NCBI RefSeq assembly: GCF_023639785.1
Contig: NZ_CP098325.1
Coordinates: 3,658,001 to 3,722,000 of the forward strand
Length of the DNA stretch: 64,000 bases
Direction: 5' to 3'
Source of the DNA: Leclercia adecarboxylata
GTDB lineage: Bacteria; Pseudomonadota; Gammaproteobacteria; Enterobacterales; Enterobacteriaceae
Numbering within the stretch: the first letter of the stretch is position 1; the number at the start of each line of letters is the position of its first letter. The notes under the pieces were generated by a model. It saw nothing but the letters and a program-made list of their open reading frames with translations. It did no database searches and was not told the DNA's origin. Position numbers and translations under genes: made by a program. This document shows, one piece after another, positions 29,366-40,209 of the stretch.

Positions 29366-29381
29366 TGGCACGCAACCTGCA
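29366..29381 (+). promoter_or_regulatory. Sigma-54 promoter of norVW
   Basis: TGGCACGCAACCTGCA fits the -24/-12 pattern TGGCAC-N5-TTGCA with one mismatch. It lies about 55 bases downstream of the last NorR site and about 50 upstream of norV. Confidence 0.85.
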
Positions 29382-29431
29382 ATTAGCATGACATCTTTCT
29401 TTTAATTACGCTGTATTACGTTGAGGTTGCT

Positions 29432-30874
29432 ATGTCTATTCTGGTTAAAAATAACATTCATTGGGTTGGTCAGCGTGACTGGGAAGTCCGGGATTTTCAC
29501 GGGACGGAATATAAAACGCTGCGCGGCAGCAGCTACAACAGCTATCTCATCCGGGAAGAAAAAAATGTCCTGATCGATACCGTCGATCATAAATTCAGCC
29601 GCGAGTTCGTGCAGAACCTGCGCAGCGAAATCGACCTGGCCGATATCGACTACATCATCATTAACCACGCCGAAGAAGATCACGCCGGGGCGCTGACCGA
29701 ACTGATGTCTTGCATCCCGGATACGCCGATCTACTGTACCAATAACGCTATCGACTCCATTACCGGTCATCATCATCACCCGGAGTGGAATTTCAACGTG
29801 GTGAAAACCGGCGATTCACTGGATATCGGCAACGGCAAACAGCTGATCTTCGTTGAAACCCCGATGCTTCACTGGCCGGACAGCATGATGACCTACATGA
29901 CCGGCGACGCCGTGCTGTTCAGTAACGACGCTTTCGGCCAGCATTACTGCGATGAACGTCTGTTCAATGACGAAGTGGATCAGGCCGAACTGTTTGAGCA
30001 GTGCCAGCGCTACTACGCCAACATCCTGACGCCGTTCAGCCGTCTGGTGACGCCAAAAATTACCGAAATTCTCGGCTTCAACCTGCCGGTGGATATGATT
30101 GCCACCTCCCACGGTGTGGTGTGGCGCGATAACCCAACCCAGATCGTCGAGCAGTACCTGAAATGGGCGGCGGACTATCAGGAAGATCGCATCACTATCT
30201 TCTACGACACCATGTCCAATAACACCCGCATGATGGCCGACGCCATTGCCCAGGGCATTAACGAAGTTGACCCCAACGTGGCGGTGAAGATCTTTAACGT
30301 GGCGCGCAGCGACAAGAACGACATTCTGACCAACGTCTTCCGCTCAAAAGGCGTGCTGGTGGGTACCTCCACCATGAACAACGTGATGATGCCGAAAATT
30401 GCCGGCCTGGTGGAAGAGATGACCGGCCTGCGCTTTCGTAACAAACGTGCCAGCGCGTTCGGCTCCCACGGCTGGAGCGGCGGCGCGGTAGACCGACTCT
30501 CCACCCGTCTGCAGGATGCCGGTTTTGAAATGTCGATGAGCCTGAAGGCGAAATGGCGACCGGATCTGGATGCGCTGGAAATCTGCCGTCAGCATGGCCG
30601 GGACATTGCACGTCAGTGGGCGCTCGCTCCGCTGCCAGAACCGACTTCCAAATCCTCACCCGCTCAGAGCGCCTGTGCGGCAGCGGCCACGGCGGACCTT
30701 GGGCCACGCATGCAGTGCAGCGTCTGCCAGTGGATCTACGATCCGGCCACCGGCGAGCCAATGCAGGATGTCCAGCCGGGCACGCCCTGGAGCGAAGTAC
30801 CGGATAACTTCCTGTGTCCGGAATGTTCCCTTGGCAAAGACGTCTTCGATGAACTGGCGACGGAGGCAAAATGA
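29432..30874 (+). CDS. norV: NorV, flavorubredoxin nitric oxide reductase
   Basis: The protein has 480 residues (E. coli 479). The beta-lactamase-like di-iron domain has HAEEDHAG near residue 79. It is followed by a flavodoxin domain (about 254-393) and a C-terminal rubredoxin domain with its four cysteines in CSVCQW and CPECSL (about 427-465). It reduces NO to N2O under anaerobic conditions using electrons from NorW. Its last four bases overlap norW (ATGA). Confidence 0.97.
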   Translation: MSILVKNNIHWVGQRDWEVRDFHGTEYKTLRGSSYNSYLIREEKNVLIDTVDHKFSREFVQNLRSEIDLADIDYIIINHAEEDHAGALTELMSCIPDTPIYCTNNAIDSITGHHHHPEWNFNVVKTGDSLDIGNGKQLIFVETPMLHWPDSMMTYMTGDAVLFSNDAFGQHYCDERLFNDEVDQAELFEQCQRYYANILTPFSRLVTPKITEILGFNLPVDMIATSHGVVWRDNPTQIVEQYLKWAADYQEDRITIFYDTMSNNTRMMADAIAQGINEVDPNVAVKIFNVARSDKNDILTNVFRSKGVLVGTSTMNNVMMPKIAGLVEEMTGLRFRNKRASAFGSHGWSGGAVDRLSTRLQDAGFEMSMSLKAKWRPDLDALEICRQHGRDIARQWALAPLPEPTSKSSPAQSACAAAATADLGPRMQCSVCQWIYDPATGEPMQDVQPGTPWSEVPDNFLCPECSLGKDVFDELATEAK

Positions 30875-32004
30875 ATAACGGTATCGTCATCATTGGCTCG
30901 GGCTTTGCCGCCCGCCAGCTGGTGAAAAATATTCGTAAACAGGATGCAAACGTCCCGCTGACGCTGATCGCGGCGGACAGCATGGACGAGTACAACAAGC
31001 CCGACTTAAGCCACGTTATCAGCCAGAGCCAGCATGCCGACGATCTCACCCGCCAGACGGCGGGGGAGTTTGCCGAGCAGTTTAATCTGCGCCTGTTCCC
31101 GTACACCTGGGTTACCGATATCGATGCCGCCGCGCACGTGGTGAAAGGCAAAGATAACCAGTGGTCGTATGACAAACTGGTGCTGGCGACCGGGGCTTCG
31201 GCCTTTGTGCCCCCCGTGGCAGGGCGCGAGCTCATGCTGACCCTGAACAGCCAGATGGAGTACCGGGCCTGCGAAACCACCCTGCGCGATGCCAGACGGG
31301 TGATGATTGTTGGCGCGGGGCTTATCGGCAGCGAACTGGCGATGGATTTTTGCCGGGCCGGGAAAGCGGTCACCCTGGTTGACCATTCCGCCAGCATTCT
31401 GTCGGCGCTGATGCCAGCCGAAGTAAGCAGTCGCTTACAACATCGGCTGACCGATATGGGTGTGCATCTGCAATTAAAATCGCAGCTGGAAAGCCTGACC
31501 CAAACCGATAACGGGATCTGCGCCCTGCTGGACAGAGACCGCTGTATCGAGGTGGATGTGGTGATTGCCGCCACTGGCCTGCGTCCGGAAACGGCGCTGG
31601 CTCAGCGTGCGGGGGCAGAAACAAACCGCGGCGTGAAGGTCGACAGTTATCTGCAAACCACCCAGCCGGATATCTACGCCCTGGGCGACTGTGCCGAAAT
31701 TAACGGTCAGGTGCTGCCATTCCTGCAACCCATACAGTTAAGCGCTATGTATCTGGCGAAGAATCTGCTCGGGGGCAACACGCCGTTGAAACTGCCCGCC
31801 ATGCTGGTGAAGGTCAAAACCCCGGCGCTGCCGCTGCACCTGGCAGGCGAAACCCAGCGTCAGGATTTGACCTGGCAGATCGCCATCGAAATGCAGGGCA
31901 TGGTGGCAAAAGGGGCCGACAGCGAGGGCAATTTACGCGCCTTCGTGGTCAGTGAAGATCGTATGAAGGAGGTCTTCGCCCTGCTGAAAGCGTTACCCGT
32001 TTAA
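30871..32004 (+). CDS. norW: NorW, NADH:flavorubredoxin reductase
   Basis: The 377-residue FAD-dependent pyridine-nucleotide oxidoreductase has the FAD motif GSGFAARQL at residues 8-16 and an NAD motif [11 protein letters not shown] near 149. It passes electrons from NADH to the rubredoxin domain of NorV. A strong terminator follows at 32059-32081; hypF, which follows norW in E. coli, is absent. Confidence 0.96.
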   Translation: MNNGIVIIGSGFAARQLVKNIRKQDANVPLTLIAADSMDEYNKPDLSHVISQSQHADDLTRQTAGEFAEQFNLRLFPYTWVTDIDAAAHVVKGKDNQWSYDKLVLATGASAFVPPVAGRELMLTLNSQMEYRACETTLRDARRVMIVGAGLIGSELAMDFCRAGKAVTLVDHSASILSALMPAEVSSRLQHRLTDMGVHLQLKSQLESLTQTDNGICALLDRDRCIEVDVVIAATGLRPETALAQRAGAETNRGVKVDSYLQTTQPDIYALGDCAEINGQVLPFLQPIQLSAMYLAKNLLGGNTPLKLPAMLVKVKTPALPLHLAGETQRQDLTWQIAIEMQGMVAKGADSEGNLRAFVVSEDRMKEVFALLKALPV

Positions 32005-32058
32005 CCCTCAGACGCTTGCTCTTTCTCGTTGTATGCTTGTCAGACTTTGCATTTTGCC

Positions 32059-32081
32059 GCCCCGGTGCCCGGGGCTTTTTT
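32059..32081 (+). terminator. norVW terminator
   Basis: GCCCCGG (32059-32065) and CCGGGGC (32069-32075) form a 7-bp GC stem with a 3-base loop, followed by six T's. Confidence 0.88.
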
Positions 32082-32205
32082 GTTTTTTAAATTAATCAAG
32101 AAAAGTATTGGATAATAAAATACGGAACAGCCTGAAAACAGCACCCTGTTTTATTCCGCGATTTTTCTCCAGACTAAAAGCCTGTTCATTAGCCGGAGAG
32201 AAAAA

Positions 32206-32364
32206 ATGGCGAACTTCAGGAAAGAGATTAACGACCTTGCTGACTACTTTAAAAAAGTACAACATGTCGAACGCATATTATTCCGCTGGCTTTACCTTAC
32301 TCCGGAAGCCCGCACGCAGCGCCTGCAGGAGCTGATGATGCCCACCAGCAACAAAAAGCAGTAA
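32206..32364 (+). CDS. Small protein of 52 residues, function unknown
   Basis: The ATG at 32206 has a good ribosome site (GGAGAG at 32195-32200), and the frame ends at TAA 32362-32364, seven bases before a strong terminator. The product (MANFRKEINDLADYFKKVQH…) is basic and predicted helical, with no signal peptide or membrane segment. It sits alone between the norVW terminator (32059-32081) and its own terminator. An overlapping frame in the same area starting at 32108 has no ribosome site. I do not recognise the family. Confidence 0.6.
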   Translation: MANFRKEINDLADYFKKVQHVERILFRWLYLTPEARTQRLQELMMPTSNKKQ

Positions 32365-32370
32365 TAAGAA

Positions 32371-32393
32371 AACGGCATCCCTGCCGTTTTTTT
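32371..32393 (+). terminator. Terminator after the 52-residue ORF
   Basis: AACGGCA (32371-32377) pairs with TGCCGTT (32382-32388) across a 4-base loop and runs into a T7 tract. Confidence 0.88.
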
Positions 32394-32530
32394 GTGCCGA
32401 AAAAGCGGAAATATTTACCAAATGCATCATTGTTTATTTAAATATAAATAAGCCAAAGGATTCATAAAAATATTACTTCAGGCCTCATCACATTTTTACT
32501 TTCCGCCATTTTAACCACGCAGAAAAAATG

Positions 32531-32551
32531 TTATTTTTCGTCGTGAATTAA
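32531..32551 (+). promoter_or_regulatory. Candidate NagC/Mlc-type operator ahead of the PTS gene
   Basis: TTATTTTTCG at 32531-32540 is followed by TCGTGAATTAA at 32541-32551, an imperfect palindrome with TTATT/AATTAA ends and a central CG step, as in NagC and Mlc binding sites. It lies 24 bases before the PTS start codon. The rest of the A+T-rich 32394-32530 stretch shows no gene. Confidence 0.45.
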
Positions 32552-32574
32552 GCCTTTTTTTGGAAACAGACACT

Positions 32575-34065
32575 ATGAACGTATTTAGCTATTTGCAACG
32601 TTTAGGCAAAGCATTGATGCTGCCTATTGCCACTTTACCGGTGGCAGCAATTTTATTACGTCTGGGCCAACCCGACGTGTTTAATATTCCCTTTATCGCC
32701 AGTGCTGGCGGCGGCATTTTTGACAGCCTGCCCCTGCTCTTTGCGCTGGGTATCGCTATCGGTCTGGCGAAAGATAACGCCGGTGCCGCTGCGCTCGCTG
32801 GCGCTGTCGGGTTCCTGGTATTGACCAAAGCCACCGCGGTTATCAACTCGTCGATTAACATGTCGTTCTTCGCCGGGATCATCGCGGGGATCGTGGCAGG
32901 CCACTGTTACAACCGTTTCTCTGATACAAAACTGCCTGATTTCCTGGCGTTCTTTGCCGGTAAACGGTTAGTACCCATCATGACCGGGCTTATCTGCCTG
33001 CTGCTGGCGTGGATTTGTGGCTATGTCTGGCCATCCGTTCAGCACGGTATCGATACGTTCAGCCTGATGGTTTCGCGCAGCGGCGAGCCGGGCTGGTTTA
33101 TCTACGGTGTGCTTAACCGCGCATTGATCCCCTTCGGCCTGCACTACATTCTGCATTCAGTATTCTGGTTCAGCCTCGGCGACTGCCTGAAAGTGACCTA
33201 CGATGCGGCCAGCAGCCTGCACAATATCTGCCTTGCGCCGGACGTGGTGAAAGGGTTAGTGGTAGGTGGGGCCGTACCGGGTATTGATGGTTCCAGTATC
33301 ACCCAGATCGCCACCGACCTGACCCGCGGCGATCTCAACCGCTTCTTCGCTGGCGACCCGCATGCAGGTGTCTACATGGCGTGGGCGTACCCAATCTTCA
33401 TGGGCGGCCTGCCTGGCGCAGCGCTAGCCATGTACTTTGCGGCCCCGAAAGCGCGTCGTTCCGTGGTTGGCGGGATGCTGCTTTCCGTGGCGCTGACCGC
33501 GTTCCTTACCGGTATCACCGAACCGATTGAGTTTTCCTTCCTGTTCCTTGCTCCTGCTCTGTATGCCCTGCATGCCGTGCTGGCCGGGATCAGCATGGTG
33601 ATCGTCAACAGCCTCGGCGTGTTGCACGGCTTTGGTTTCTCGGCGGGCCTGATCGATTTCGTGCTGAACTGGGGATTAGCGACTAAACCCTGGATCCTGA
33701 TCCCCCTGATTGCCCTGTTTTTTGCGATTTACTTCGTGGTCTTCAGCCTGGCGATCCGCTTCTTCAAGCTGAAAACCCCTGGCCGGGAAGAGGACGAAAG
33801 CTTAGCGGGCGAATCGGACGACCAGAGCGAAGCCATCACGCAATACATTGCTGCCCTGGGCGGCAAAGAGAACCTGAAGCTGGTGGATGCCTGTATCACC
33901 CGCCTGCGTTTAACGCTGGCTGACAACAGCGTCCTCGACGAACCGGCGCTTAAGGCCCTTGGTGCTAAAGGTATTCTGAAGATGGGCACGCAGAACGCGC
34001 AGGTGATCCTTGGACCGCAGGCGGAAAGCATCGCGCTGAAAATCAGGGCGCAGCTCAACGCTTAA
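32575..34065 (+). CDS. NagE-like PTS permease EIICB (no EIIA domain)
   Basis: From the ATG at 32575 the protein has 496 residues. Residues ~1-375 are an EIIC membrane domain of the glucose/N-acetylglucosamine family and closely resemble NagE (MNVFSYLQRLGKALMLPIATLPVAAI). Residues ~415-496 are EIIB, with the phospho-cysteine in DACITRLRL at about Cys440. The C-terminal EIIA present in NagE is missing, so phosphate should come from an external EIIA such as Crr; that is an inference. The substrate is a hexose or amino sugar, not determinable here. It is followed 147 bases later by a YbaE-like regulator and takes the place of hypF-hydN of E. coli. Confidence 0.85.
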   Translation: MNVFSYLQRLGKALMLPIATLPVAAILLRLGQPDVFNIPFIASAGGGIFDSLPLLFALGIAIGLAKDNAGAAALAGAVGFLVLTKATAVINSSINMSFFAGIIAGIVAGHCYNRFSDTKLPDFLAFFAGKRLVPIMTGLICLLLAWICGYVWPSVQHGIDTFSLMVSRSGEPGWFIYGVLNRALIPFGLHYILHSVFWFSLGDCLKVTYDAASSLHNICLAPDVVKGLVVGGAVPGIDGSSITQIATDLTRGDLNRFFAGDPHAGVYMAWAYPIFMGGLPGAALAMYFAAPKARRSVVGGMLLSVALTAFLTGITEPIEFSFLFLAPALYALHAVLAGISMVIVNSLGVLHGFGFSAGLIDFVLNWGLATKPWILIPLIALFFAIYFVVFSLAIRFFKLKTPGREEDESLAGESDDQSEAITQYIAALGGKENLKLVDACITRLRLTLADNSVLDEPALKALGAKGILKMGTQNAQVILGPQAESIALKIRAQLNA

Positions 34066-34080
34066 TTAACGCAAAAATCC

Positions 34081-34113
34081 TCTCCCTCTTTCCCGCGCCG
34101 GGAAAGAGGGAGA
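34081..34113. terminator. Perfect 14-bp inverted repeat after the PTS gene
   Basis: TCTCCCTCTTTCCC (34081-34094) and GGGAAAGAGGGAGA (34100-34113) pair perfectly across GCGCC. No T-run follows, but the stem is strong enough to act as a terminator or 3' stabiliser. It resembles the CT-rich palindrome after proX. Confidence 0.65.
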
Positions 34114-34212
34114 TATCGCCCGGCAAAAAGCGGAACAGTTGCTACATCTCTCCCTTATTTCTTCCGTAAAACCCCCTACACTCTGACCATTGCCTCTTTC
34201 CCGGTAACGCTC

Positions 34213-35862
34213 ATGCGTCAGCTACAGAAAATCCGCCAGTATCAACGACTCTCTGTGCATTACGGCTTTACGCCAAAACAGACCACCATTGCCGAAGTCG
34301 CCGAGGTGGCGCTGTGCAGCGAACGCCATGCGCGTACGCTGTTACGCCAGCTTAGCGAAAGCGGCTGGTTAAGCTGGCACGCCCAGCCGGGGCGCGGACA
34401 TCGCGCCACCCTGCACTGCCTGGTCACCACCAGCGAACTCAGCGCCCCGCTCATGCATGCCTGCCTGGAGAAAGGAGATTATCAAAGCGCGTTACAGCTG
34501 GCGGACGGCGACCCGGCCAGCCTGCACCACATCATCACCCCGTTTCTTGGCGGCAAATGGCTCAAGCACCAGCCGACGCTGCGCATTCCCTGGTATCGCC
34601 CGCTCACCTCGCTGCATCCGGCCCTTCACCGACGGCGCGCCGAGCAACATATCATCTGCGCAGTCCACGCCGGCTTAACCCGCTGTGAACCGGGCCAGGC
34701 GCAGCCGGTAGCCGACCTGGCGCACCACTGGGCCTGCTCTGACGACGGCCTGCGCTGGCACTTTTATCTGCGCAGCGGCGCGCACTGGCATAACGGCCAG
34801 CCGATCGGCGATGACGACATCCTGGGTGCCTTCCAGCAGCTTTTGGCCGATCCGGCCCGCAACAGCGGGTTGTTGCATATTGACGCGGTCACCCTCGCCG
34901 CCCCCGGGTGTCTGGCAGTTTACCTGCATGCGCCGGATGCCCTGCTGGCCCATCGCCTGGCGCACCCTGTCTGCCGCCTGCCGCATCCCCGGCAGCCTGA
35001 GGTGGGCGCCGGGCCGTTCGCCATTGCCCGCCACCACTCGCATTTTTTGCGCCTTGAGCGCCAGCCCTGGTACTTTGCCGGCCACCCGCTGCTGCACGCC
35101 ATTGAGTTCTGGCGTACCGGTATGGCGACCGATAAACCGGCATGGATAACGGTAGGCAAAGGCAACGCCCCGCAGGAGGCGGTCACCTCTACCAGCGGCG
35201 GATTCGCGTGGCTGATGGTGAATGCGAAGCTGCCCGTAGCGCTTGCCACCTGGCTGCGCCAGAGCCTGCTGACCCTCAACCAGCAGTGCTTCGACTGGCG
35301 TGAAGATCTCCAGACGCGGACAGAAATTCTTCCTGGCCTGCAGGTTCCGCACCTGCCCGCCCAGCCCGCTATCGCGCTGCCCGCCCACCTGACGCTGGTG
35401 TGCTACAACACGCCGGAACTGCGTGAACTGGCAGAGAAGTGGCGGGTTCAGTTACATCAGCATGGCTGCGAGCTGCACACCGACTGGAAAGATCGCGACG
35501 GCTGGTATGCCCCCGATACGCTGGCGGATGCCGATGTGCTGCTGGGGGATCATCTGGCGACCGGCATGGCCGGATTTGCGCTGGCGGAGTGGTTTATCTA
35601 TGAGCCAGCCTGGGCTACGGCGCTGGGCGAGGCTGGCTGGGAGGCCGGGAAACAGCAGCTGATGCAAAACAGCAGCAGCGAAGCGCAGTTTGACGCCAGC
35701 CTGACGTCCTTTTTTCAACGCCTGCTGGCGGAAGGCCGCTGCACGCCGCTGTTCCACTATCGCTACCGGATCAACGCCCTGGAAAACGTGCAGGATATGG
35801 TGCTGACCGCGGGCGGCTGGCTGGACTTTACCCGTGCCTGGCTACCCCCGGCCGCGCTGTAG
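34213..35862 (+). CDS. SgrR-family transcriptional regulator, YbaE-like
   Basis: The protein has 549 residues. The N-terminus is a winged helix-turn-helix (about residues 1-60, with CSERHARTLLRQL). Residues ~155-540 resemble a periplasmic solute-binding protein fold (SBP_bac_5) that here would act in the cytoplasm as a ligand sensor. It is closer to E. coli YbaE than to SgrR (MRQLQKIRQYQRL; ERHARTLLRQ; …LDFTRAWLP at the end). Its neighbour is the NagE-like PTS gene upstream on the same strand, which suggests it may respond to that sugar. No sgrS-like RNA was found beside it. Confidence 0.82.
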   Translation: MRQLQKIRQYQRLSVHYGFTPKQTTIAEVAEVALCSERHARTLLRQLSESGWLSWHAQPGRGHRATLHCLVTTSELSAPLMHACLEKGDYQSALQLADGDPASLHHIITPFLGGKWLKHQPTLRIPWYRPLTSLHPALHRRRAEQHIICAVHAGLTRCEPGQAQPVADLAHHWACSDDGLRWHFYLRSGAHWHNGQPIGDDDILGAFQQLLADPARNSGLLHIDAVTLAAPGCLAVYLHAPDALLAHRLAHPVCRLPHPRQPEVGAGPFAIARHHSHFLRLERQPWYFAGHPLLHAIEFWRTGMATDKPAWITVGKGNAPQEAVTSTSGGFAWLMVNAKLPVALATWLRQSLLTLNQQCFDWREDLQTRTEILPGLQVPHLPAQPAIALPAHLTLVCYNTPELRELAEKWRVQLHQHGCELHTDWKDRDGWYAPDTLADADVLLGDHLATGMAGFALAEWFIYEPAWATALGEAGWEAGKQQLMQNSSSEAQFDASLTSFFQRLLAEGRCTPLFHYRYRINALENVQDMVLTAGGWLDFTRAWLPPAAL

Positions 35863-35863
35863 A

Positions 35864-36877
35864 TCAGCGGTGCGGGCCGGGGATCGCTGAATCACGCAGG
35901 ATGAGCTCTCCGGCGAAGGTCTGGCGGAAGGTGAAGTCCCCGCCGTCGAGCATAAAGATCAGACGGCTGATGGTCTCTTTCACCATCTCGGTCACCGGCA
36001 CGCGCACGCTGGAGAGCGAAGGCACGATGTACGGCGCCATTGCAATGTCATCGAAACCCACCACCGACACCGCTTCCGGCACGGCGACCCCGCTGTCGTG
36101 AAGCTGCTTGATGGCGCCAATCGCCATATCGTCGTTACTCGCCACCAGCGCGGTAAAGCTTTCGCCGCGCGCAAGCAGCGTAGCCACGCCCGCCGCGCCG
36201 CTGGCCGGGTTCCATTTGCCTTCAACAATCAGCGATTCGCGCAGGGGAATGCGGTGCGCAGCAAGGGCGTCTTTGTAGCCGGAAAGACGTTCAATCCCGG
36301 TAGGGGAATCCAGCGATCCGGTAATAAACGCAATATCGCGATGGCCCTGTTCGATAAGGGTTGATACCGCCGCCTGGCTGGAGGCTTTATGATCTGACCA
36401 GACGCAGTGGCTGCTGTTTTTGCGCAGACGACGGTTGAGCACGATCACCGGCTGCTCGTGCTTCTGGATAATCTCGTCCATCTCATCGACGCTGAGAAAA
36501 CGCGGATAGATGATGATCGCATCGCAGCGCATATCCAGCAGATACTGAATCGCGGCACGCTCTTCATCGGCGCTGTGCTTACCGTCGGCGAGGATCAGCT
36601 GACGCCCTTTTTCCTCGGTCATTCGCGCCGCATGGAAAAGCAGCTCGCTGAAATAGACCCCGTGGTAGAGGGTGTTCGTCACCACCAGCCCGAGGGTCTG
36701 CGTGCTTTTGGTCGCCAGGTTCCGCGCCAGTAAATTGGGCCGGTAGCCGCTCTCTGCAATCGCCTGAAAAACCCTGTCTTTTGTCTCCTGGCTCACGTAG
36801 CCATTGCCCGAAAGCACCCGGGAAACCGTCGCCTTCGAAACCCCTGCCCGCTTCGCCACTTCCAGCATCGTGGTCAT
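35864..36877 (-). CDS. ascG: AscG, LacI-family repressor of the asc operon
   Basis: From the ATG at 36877 (MTTMLEVAKRAGVSKATVSR) the protein has 337 residues, like E. coli AscG; longer readings are unsupported. A LacI helix-turn-helix in the first 25 residues is followed by a periplasmic-binding-like sensor domain. It represses the divergent ascFB genes, and probably itself, in the absence of beta-glucosides such as arbutin, salicin or cellobiose. The convergent regulator gene ends 1 base away. Confidence 0.95.
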   Translation of the reverse strand: MTTMLEVAKRAGVSKATVSRVLSGNGYVSQETKDRVFQAIAESGYRPNLLARNLATKSTQTLGLVVTNTLYHGVYFSELLFHAARMTEEKGRQLILADGKHSADEERAAIQYLLDMRCDAIIIYPRFLSVDEMDEIIQKHEQPVIVLNRRLRKNSSHCVWSDHKASSQAAVSTLIEQGHRDIAFITGSLDSPTGIERLSGYKDALAAHRIPLRESLIVEGKWNPASGAAGVATLLARGESFTALVASNDDMAIGAIKQLHDSGVAVPEAVSVVGFDDIAMAPYIVPSLSSVRVPVTEMVKETISRLIFMLDGGDFTFRQTFAGELILRDSAIPGPHR

Positions 36878-37044
36878 GCATCTGTTCCGTCTTAATCCAG
36901 TGAGCGGCAGTGTACTGCACCGCGCGAAAATTGTCGCAGCGTGGATCGCACGCTTTTTAATGCGACAGGTGATCGCCATCACGAATCTAAAAAATGGCTA
37001 AAACGTGATCTTGTTTGATCGGATGAAACTCTTCATGATTTTGT

Positions 37045-37057
37045 GGAACCGGTTTCC
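37045..37057. promoter_or_regulatory. AscG operator in the ascG-ascF gap
   Basis: GGAACCGGTTTCC is a near-perfect palindrome of the LacI/GalR type with central CCGG, matching the known AscG half-site GAAACC. It lies 65 bases before the ascF start and 168 bases before ascG. Confidence 0.7.
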
Positions 37058-37121
37058 TATATAAGTTTCATCGCTCACCCCGATGAAAACGTACCTTACT
37101 GATAAAACAGGATACAACCCG

Positions 37122-38573
37122 ATGGCCAAAAATTATGCTGCGCTGGCTAATGCCGTTGTCAGCGCGCTCGGCGGCAAAGAGAACATCGTCGCCGTCACCC
37201 ACTGCATGACCCGGCTGCGCTTCGTGGCGAAAGATGAGAGCCTGATCGACAGCGCCGCGCTTAAGCGCATCAGCGGCGTGCTGGGGGTTGTGCGCAACGA
37301 CAACCAGTGCCAGGTGATCATCGGCAATACCGTTTCTCAGGCGTACCGCGAGGTGGTGAGCCTGCTGCCCGCCGACCTGCAGCCTGCCGCGCCGCAGGGG
37401 CCGCAAAAACTGACCTTCAGGCGCGTTGGCGCGGGCATTCTTGATGCGCTGATCGGCACGATGTCTCCGCTGATCCCGGCGATCATCGGTGGGTCGATGG
37501 TCAAACTGCTGGCGATGATCCTGGAGATGACCGGCGCGTTGACCAAAGGCGATCCGACGCTGACGATCCTTACCGTTATCGGCGACGGCGCGTTCTTCTT
37601 CCTGCCGCTGATGGTGGCCGCCTCTGCTGCCGTGAAATTCAAAACCAACATGTCGCTGGCCATCGCCATTGCGGGCGTGCTGGTTCACCCGAGCTTTATC
37701 GAGCTGATGGCTAAAGCGGCACAGGGCGAGCACGTTGAGTTCGCGTTTGTGCCGGTCACGGCGGTGAAATATACCTACACGGTGATCCCGGCGCTGGTCA
37801 TGACCTGGTGCCTGTCCTATATCGAGCGCTGGGTGGACAGAATTACCCCGGCGGTGACCAAAAACTTCCTGAAACCAATGCTGATCGTGCTGATTGCCGC
37901 CCCGCTCGCCATCGTCCTGATTGGGCCCCTGGGGATCTGGATCGGTAGCGCCATCTCCGCCCTGGTGTACACCATTCACGGCTATCTGGGCTGGCTCTCT
38001 GTCGCCATCATGGGCGCCCTGTGGCCGCTGCTGGTGATGACCGGGATGCATCGCGTCTTTACCCCAACCATCATTCAGACCATTGCCGAAACCGGCAAGG
38101 AAGGGATGGTGATGCCGTCTGAAATCGGCGCCAACCTGTCGCTCGGCGGTTCATCGCTGGCGGTAGCATGGAAAACGAAAAACCCGGAACTGCGCCAGAC
38201 GGCGCTGGCGGCAGCCGCTTCCGCCATTATGGCGGGGATCTCTGAACCGGCGCTGTACGGCGTGGCGGTTCGCCTGAAACGTCCGCTGATTGCGAGCCTG
38301 ATCAGCGGCTTTATCTGCGGAGCCGTCGCCGGGATCGCCGGGCTGGCCAGCCACTCGATGGCGGCACCGGGCCTGTTTACCAGCGTCCAGTTCTTCGACC
38401 CGGCCAACCCGATGTCCATCGTCTGGGTATTCGGGGTGATGGCCCTGGCCGTGGTGCTCTCTTTTGTGCTGACCCTGATTCTGGGCTTCGAAGATATCCC
38501 GGTTGAAGACGAAGCAGAAAAAGCGCGTGCGCTGCAATCTGCGCCGGTTCAGGCCAAAGCCGCACAAGCATAA
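37122..38573 (+). CDS. ascF: AscF, beta-glucoside PTS enzyme IIBC
   Basis: From the ATG at 37122 (MAKNYAALANAVVSALGG) the protein has 483 residues (E. coli 485). The N-terminal EIIB carries its phospho-cysteine at Cys28 (VTHCMTRLR), and the rest is an EIIC membrane domain. It imports and phosphorylates aryl-beta-glucosides and cellobiose. It has no EIIA and relies on Crr in E. coli. ascB follows after 18 bases. Confidence 0.95.
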   Translation: MAKNYAALANAVVSALGGKENIVAVTHCMTRLRFVAKDESLIDSAALKRISGVLGVVRNDNQCQVIIGNTVSQAYREVVSLLPADLQPAAPQGPQKLTFRRVGAGILDALIGTMSPLIPAIIGGSMVKLLAMILEMTGALTKGDPTLTILTVIGDGAFFFLPLMVAASAAVKFKTNMSLAIAIAGVLVHPSFIELMAKAAQGEHVEFAFVPVTAVKYTYTVIPALVMTWCLSYIERWVDRITPAVTKNFLKPMLIVLIAAPLAIVLIGPLGIWIGSAISALVYTIHGYLGWLSVAIMGALWPLLVMTGMHRVFTPTIIQTIAETGKEGMVMPSEIGANLSLGGSSLAVAWKTKNPELRQTALAAAASAIMAGISEPALYGVAVRLKRPLIASLISGFICGAVAGIAGLASHSMAAPGLFTSVQFFDPANPMSIVWVFGVMALAVVLSFVLTLILGFEDIPVEDEAEKARALQSAPVQAKAAQA

Positions 38574-40016
<1,443 letters not shown>

Positions 40017-40026
40017 CCTGCCTTTT

Positions 40027-40059
40027 TGCCGGGCGGCGCGCTGCTTGCCCGGCCTGCAA
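40027..40059. repeat. REP-like palindrome after ascB
   Basis: GCCGGGC and GCCCGGC arms around GGCGCGCTGCTT form a single REP-type element shortly after the ascB stop. It probably marks the 3' end of the asc transcript. Confidence 0.65.
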
Positions 40060-40102
40060 AACCTATCCAATTCTTATAATTTCAATAAGTTATTATCATT
40101 CA

Positions 40103-40131
40103 TTGACACTATGAATATATCATTGTATAAA
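40103..40131 (+). promoter_or_regulatory. Promoter of the iron-uptake cassette
   Basis: TTGACA (40103-40108) and TATAAA (40126-40131) are separated by exactly 17 bases, a near-consensus sigma-70 promoter about 80 bases before the first gene. Confidence 0.75.
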
Positions 40132-40141
40132 ACTCCGCCGT

Positions 40142-40160
40142 AATAAATGATATTCATTCT
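40142..40160 (+). promoter_or_regulatory. Putative Fur box
   Basis: The sequence contains AATGATATTCATT, one base off the core of the Fur consensus (AATGATAATCATT). It lies just downstream of the -10 element, where bound Fur would block transcription. A second partial match, TTATTATCATTCATT, covers the -35 region. Confidence 0.65.
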
Positions 40161-40209
40161 CAGCCAGGCTTCCGGCTGTCATAAATAAATTAATGAAGGA
40201 TAGCGTTTC

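Noticed and set aside
32108..32335. 75-codon frame after norW
   Set aside because: It overlaps the 52-codon frame but has no ribosome site and does not end at the terminator.
34066..34212. sgrS-like sRNA beside the SgrR-family gene
   Set aside because: The gap contains only the perfect CT-rich inverted repeat; no sgrS seed region or T-tailed terminator is visible.
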